Of a stretch of DNA of 6,910 bases, positions 5,076-6,910 are shown piece by piece (the first letter of the stretch is position 1; each line of letters begins with the position of its first letter). The DNA comes from an uncultured Blautia sp. GTDB taxonomy: Bacteria > Bacillota > Clostridia > Lachnospirales > Lachnospiraceae. The translations under genes and the position numbers were made by a program. Under the pieces are notes generated by a model, which did no database searches, had not been told where the DNA came from, and saw only the letters and a list, made by a program, of their open reading frames with translations. The stretch covers positions 1 through 6,910 of the forward strand of contig NZ_CAKRXI010000069.1 in NCBI RefSeq assembly GCF_934424005.1. Reading direction: 5' to 3'.

Positions 5076-6173
5076 TTATGCATACTGCATCTGCAGTCCT
5101 TTTTTCAGGATATTGATGCCTGCATTCATATCCCGGTCATGGACCACGTGACATTCTGGACACTCCCAGATACGAATACGCAGATCTTTTACCAGAGGAT
5201 TCTGGCAGCCACAGCAGCTGCAGGTCTGGCTGCTCGGATACATCGTTGGTACTCTGCAGATCTCATTTCCATACCAGACTGCCTTATATTCCAGCATTTT
5301 GAAAAACTTTGCCCAGGAAACACTTGCTATGGATCTTGCCAGTTTATGGTTACGGAGCATCCCCTTCACATTCAGGTCTTCGATACAGATGGTTTGGTTT
5401 TCACGCACCAGCAGCGTTGACTGTTTCTGCAGGAAATCATTCCTTTGATTGGTTATCTTCTCATGTACTCTGGCAACTCTGATCCGCTGTTTGTCGCGGT
5501 TCTGGGAACCTTTCTGCTTCCGGGAAAGTCTGCGCTGCTCTCTTATGAGTTTTCGCATAGAGCGTTCCAGATATCCGGGATTTGATACTGCATTCCCGTT
5601 ACTGTCAGAATAGAACTCTTTGATCCCAACATCAATCCCGATCATTCCGCCATTATTTTGACGTGAGTCCGGTTCGAAGTCAACATTCAGGACCGCAAAA
5701 TATTTTCCTGACGGCGTATGCTCAATGGTCACATGATGGATCTTTCCAATTTCCATCGACTGACGCACTTTGACAAAACCAAGTTTTGGAAGTTTGATAT
5801 ATCTTCCCACAATGCGGATATTATCTTTTTGGTTTATGGTCCTGTATGACTGGAACCGGTTATGTTTACTTTTGAAGATTGGATGGGACGCCCTCTTTTG
5901 AAAAAAATTCACAAATCCCCGGTCGAGATCCCGTAAAGACTGCTGTAATGCAATGGAATCCGCTTCCTTCAGAAAAGCAAACTCTTCCTGTTTTTTCAGT
6001 TCCGTCAGCATGGCGGACGTCTGGGTATAGCCGATCTTTTTCCCATTTTCATAGCCTTCCTTACGCATGGCAAGCCCCCGGTTATAGATGAGCCGGCAGC
6101 ATCCCAGTGTCCTGTGGATGAGGTTTTTCTGTTTTCTGTTCGGGTAGATCCTAAATTTGATTCCTTTTTGCAT
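5076..6173 (-). CDS. tnpB: TnpB, RNA-guided RuvC-like endonuclease of an IS200/IS605 element
   Basis: A 365-residue, full-length TnpB. It starts MQKGIKFRIYPNRKQKNLIHR (wedge/HTH_OrfB region, with CRLIYNRGL). The RuvC-like nuclease follows: D181 in MIGIDVGIKEF, E265 in ICIEDLNVKGM, and the HDRDMNAGINI motif (Asp 346/348). The zinc-binding domain C318-x2-C321 … C338-x2-C341 lies between the last two motifs. All catalytic positions are kept. In characterised relatives TnpB with its omega RNA cuts DNA next to a TAM identical to the IS target and so keeps the element in the genome after excision. The ATG overlaps the tnpA stop by one base (TAATG), so translation is probably coupled. It is the ancestor-type of Cas12 nucleases. 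Confidence 0.95.
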   Translation of the reverse strand: MQKGIKFRIYPNRKQKNLIHRTLGCCRLIYNRGLAMRKEGYENGKKIGYTQTSAMLTELKKQEEFAFLKEADSIALQQSLRDLDRGFVNFFQKRASHPIFKSKHNRFQSYRTINQKDNIRIVGRYIKLPKLGFVKVRQSMEIGKIHHVTIEHTPSGKYFAVLNVDFEPDSRQNNGGMIGIDVGIKEFYSDSNGNAVSNPGYLERSMRKLIREQRRLSRKQKGSQNRDKQRIRVARVHEKITNQRNDFLQKQSTLLVRENQTICIEDLNVKGMLRNHKLARSIASVSWAKFFKMLEYKAVWYGNEICRVPTMYPSSQTCSCCGCQNPLVKDLRIRIWECPECHVVHDRDMNAGINILKKGLQMQYA

Positions 6174-6595
6174 TATCCCATCTTGTCCTTTTGTCTCTGC
6201 GATGTTTTCTGGTTCTCAATATACTGCTTTACTGTTTCCAGCGGGGCACCGCCCACGGTAGATACAAAATAGCTGTTTGTCCACAGAGTCGGCATTTTGG
6301 TTTTAAGATACGGAAATTCCTGTCTTAAGATCCTGGACGTATAGCCTTTGAAAGATTTTACAGCTTTGTGGATGCCCAGCTGAGGATCTACTTCCAGCAG
6401 CATATGAACATGATCTGGCATGATCTCCATTTCCAGAATGTCTGCAGAAAGATTTGCAGCATACTCTGTGAGCAGCTCCTTCAGCCGGACATCTACACCA
6501 TTCGTTAATACTTTTCGTCTATATTTTGGGCACCATACCACATGATACTTACAGGAATAGACGATATTGTTATTGGATTTATATGTTGTGTTCAT
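6173..6595 (-). CDS. tnpA: TnpA, IS200-type Y1 HUH transposase
   Basis: A 140-residue single-domain transposase that cuts and joins single-stranded DNA through a 5'-phosphotyrosine. Visible hallmarks are YSCKYHVVWCPKYRRKVL (13-30), the HUH metal-binding motif H62-V-H64 in EIMPDHVHMLLEV, the conserved KAVKSFKGYTSRILR helix and LWTNSYFVSTVGG, and the nucleophile Y125 in TVKQYIENQK. The length is normal and no residue looks lost. No ribosome site precedes the ATG, and the candidate promoter would start the transcript at or a few bases before it, so expression may be leaderless and low, as expected for a transposase. It acts as a dimer on the two end hairpins. Confidence 0.95.
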   Translation of the reverse strand: MNTTYKSNNNIVYSCKYHVVWCPKYRRKVLTNGVDVRLKELLTEYAANLSADILEMEIMPDHVHMLLEVDPQLGIHKAVKSFKGYTSRILRQEFPYLKTKMPTLWTNSYFVSTVGGAPLETVKQYIENQKTSQRQKDKMG

Positions 6596-6601
6596 ATTTG
6601 T

Positions 6602-6630
6602 ATTATGTTATATTTTTGCAATTAATACAA
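6602..6630 (-). promoter_or_regulatory. Candidate tnpA promoter
   Basis: CATAAT (6602-6607) has TTGTAT (6625-6630) 17 bp upstream. An overlapping TATAAC (6607-6612) is an alternative -10. Either would start transcription within about 5 bases of the tnpA ATG, giving a leaderless or near-leaderless mRNA. Confidence 0.35.
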
Positions 6631-6648
6631 TCATTGTTTTGTCCATCT

Positions 6649-6792
6649 TCAATTACTTGCGTAAATTCGATGGACGCGTCTTATATCCCCGTAGCTAAAG
6701 CAAGGGGTTTTACGACGCATTGGATAATTCTGGCACCATGCCATGATAGTTTCGTCTGTATTCGGAATGCATACCGGAAAAGATAATTTCAT
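6649..6792 (-). pseudogene. Short orphan reading frame interrupted by the IS left end
   Basis: An ATG at 6790-6792 with an AGAGGTG ribosome site opens a 47-codon frame. Codons 1-23 (MKLSFPVCIPNTDETIMAWC…) are flanking DNA; from about 6723 on the codons are IS left-end hairpin sequence and meaningless. If the element is removed at its predicted ends, the frame meets TAG at once (…QNY then stop), giving a 23-residue peptide just upstream of the NUDIX gene. It is either the start of a gene whose remainder was lost before insertion, or a small leader peptide. The family is not recognised. Confidence 0.45.
6676..6718. repeat. Left-end hairpin of the IS element
   Basis: The core stem is CCCC (6687-6690) / GGGG (6704-6707), around a 13-base loop containing AGCTAAAGC, almost the same as in the right-end hairpin. 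The palindrome extends imperfectly outward to GCGTC (6676-6680) / GACGC (6714-6718), 12 of 15 positions pairing. On the element's strand AAAA lies 5' of the core stem, 12 bases inside the TTAT flank. It is the expected left TnpA binding site. Confidence 0.75.
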
Positions 6793-6837
6793 TTCTGTCA
6801 CCTCTGTTTGACTTATTTTTCACATCGTTATAAAATC

Positions 6838-6850
6838 CTGTCTTTGACAG
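6838..6850. promoter_or_regulatory. Inverted repeat CTGTC-TTT-GACAG, possible operator
   Basis: A perfect 5-bp inverted repeat with a 3-base spacer lies about 46 bp upstream of the orphan frame. On the minus strand it is followed by an AT-rich TATAAC-like hexamer (6826-6831). No good -35 is evident. It may be an operator for the promoter that once fed the NUDIX-AraC operon, or a chance short palindrome. Confidence 0.3.
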
Positions 6851-6860
6851 TTACTAAACA

Positions 6861-6907
6861 AAAAAATCGCTGTACCTCTTGATTTTACTAGGGTTCGGCG
6901 ATTTTTT
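6861..6907. terminator. Strong bidirectional Rho-independent terminator
   Basis: AAAAAATCGCTGTACC (6861-6876) pairs with GGTTCGGCGATTTTTT (6892-6907), with one mismatch, one G-T wobble and a 15-base loop. T-runs follow in both directions. On the minus strand it would end transcription of a gene beyond the right edge, marking a fresh transcription unit starting near 6830. Confidence 0.75.
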
Positions 6908-6910
6908 GTG

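Larger units (their letters stand above)
4930..6723 (-). mobile_element. IS200/IS605-family insertion sequence (tnpA-tnpB), apparently complete
   Basis: The element, read on the minus strand, runs left end (6723) to right end (4930), 1794 bp. It carries tnpA and tnpB in the same direction with a one-base overlap. Each end holds a hairpin with a CCCC/GGGG stem and a 13-base loop sharing TGCTTTAGCT. The right end finishes in TCAA (4930-4933) with the guide GAAT next to the hairpin; the left flank is TTAT (6724-6727) with AAAA next to the hairpin. Both pairs fit the IS608 cleavage rule. As usual for the family there are no terminal inverted repeats or target duplication. Both ORFs keep their catalytic residues, so it may be mobile. 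Confidence 0.85.

Noticed and set aside
6649..6723. Codons 24-47 of the orphan frame (MRRKTPCFSYGDIRR…) as protein
   Set aside because: These bases are the IS left-end hairpin and guide, so the coding appearance is accidental.
6844..6849. TTGACA on the plus strand near the right edge
   Set aside because: No -10 follows at the right spacing; it overlaps the inverted repeat and runs into the terminator hairpin.

Overview
The window looks like an accessory stretch of a Gram-positive, low-to-moderate GC anaerobe, most likely a Clostridia/Lachnospiraceae gut bacterium. This is inferred from strong GGAGG-type ribosome sites, Rho-independent terminators, a Fe-S aldo/keto reductase, a MmcQ-alkyltransferase fusion and a clostridial-looking IS200/IS605 element. 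No sequence search was possible, so the organism is a guess. Almost everything functional lies on the minus strand and is read from right to left.

Left block (1-3200). A plus-strand stub resembling the start of a Fic protein is followed by a hairpin plus T-run. Then, on the minus strand (upstream to downstream): a near-consensus promoter (3154-3182), a GNAT acetyltransferase cut off after about 55 residues, the out-of-frame tail of another unidentified gene, an intact MmcQ/YjbR + alkyltransferase fusion (2160-2780), a 75-codon ORF without a convincing start, a 4Fe-4S aldo/keto reductase (699-1844) and a NimA-like flavin-binding protein (142-618). The promoter of the dead GNAT gene may now serve the fusion gene.

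Middle block (3200-4915). A NUDIX hydrolase, the N-terminal stub of a second NUDIX protein (catalytic domain lost) and an AraC regulator with a GyrI-like ligand domain form a tight operon closed by a strong terminator (3206-3250).

Right block (4930-6910). A complete-looking IS200/IS605 element carries tnpA (Y1 HUH transposase) and tnpB (RuvC-type RNA-guided nuclease) overlapping by one base. Both ends carry matching hairpins. The tetranucleotides at the ends fit the IS608 guide/cleavage code: GAAT with TCAA on the right, AAAA with TTAT on the left. This defines the element as 4930-6723 (1794 bp) and predicts the TnpB TAM and guide. Structured non-coding DNA between the tnpB stop and the right end is the expected omega RNA (reRNA). 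The element sits between a promoter region with a short orphan reading frame (6724-6792) and the NUDIX-AraC operon, so it probably cut that operon off from its original promoter. A strong bidirectional terminator closes the window.

The overall theme is a row of small detoxification, repair and regulatory genes, several reduced to fragments, beside an active-looking mobile element. I found no clear new multi-gene system. The best leads are the decoded IS ends, the decayed-gene junctions and the unusual active-site residues of the alkyltransferase and aldo/keto reductase.
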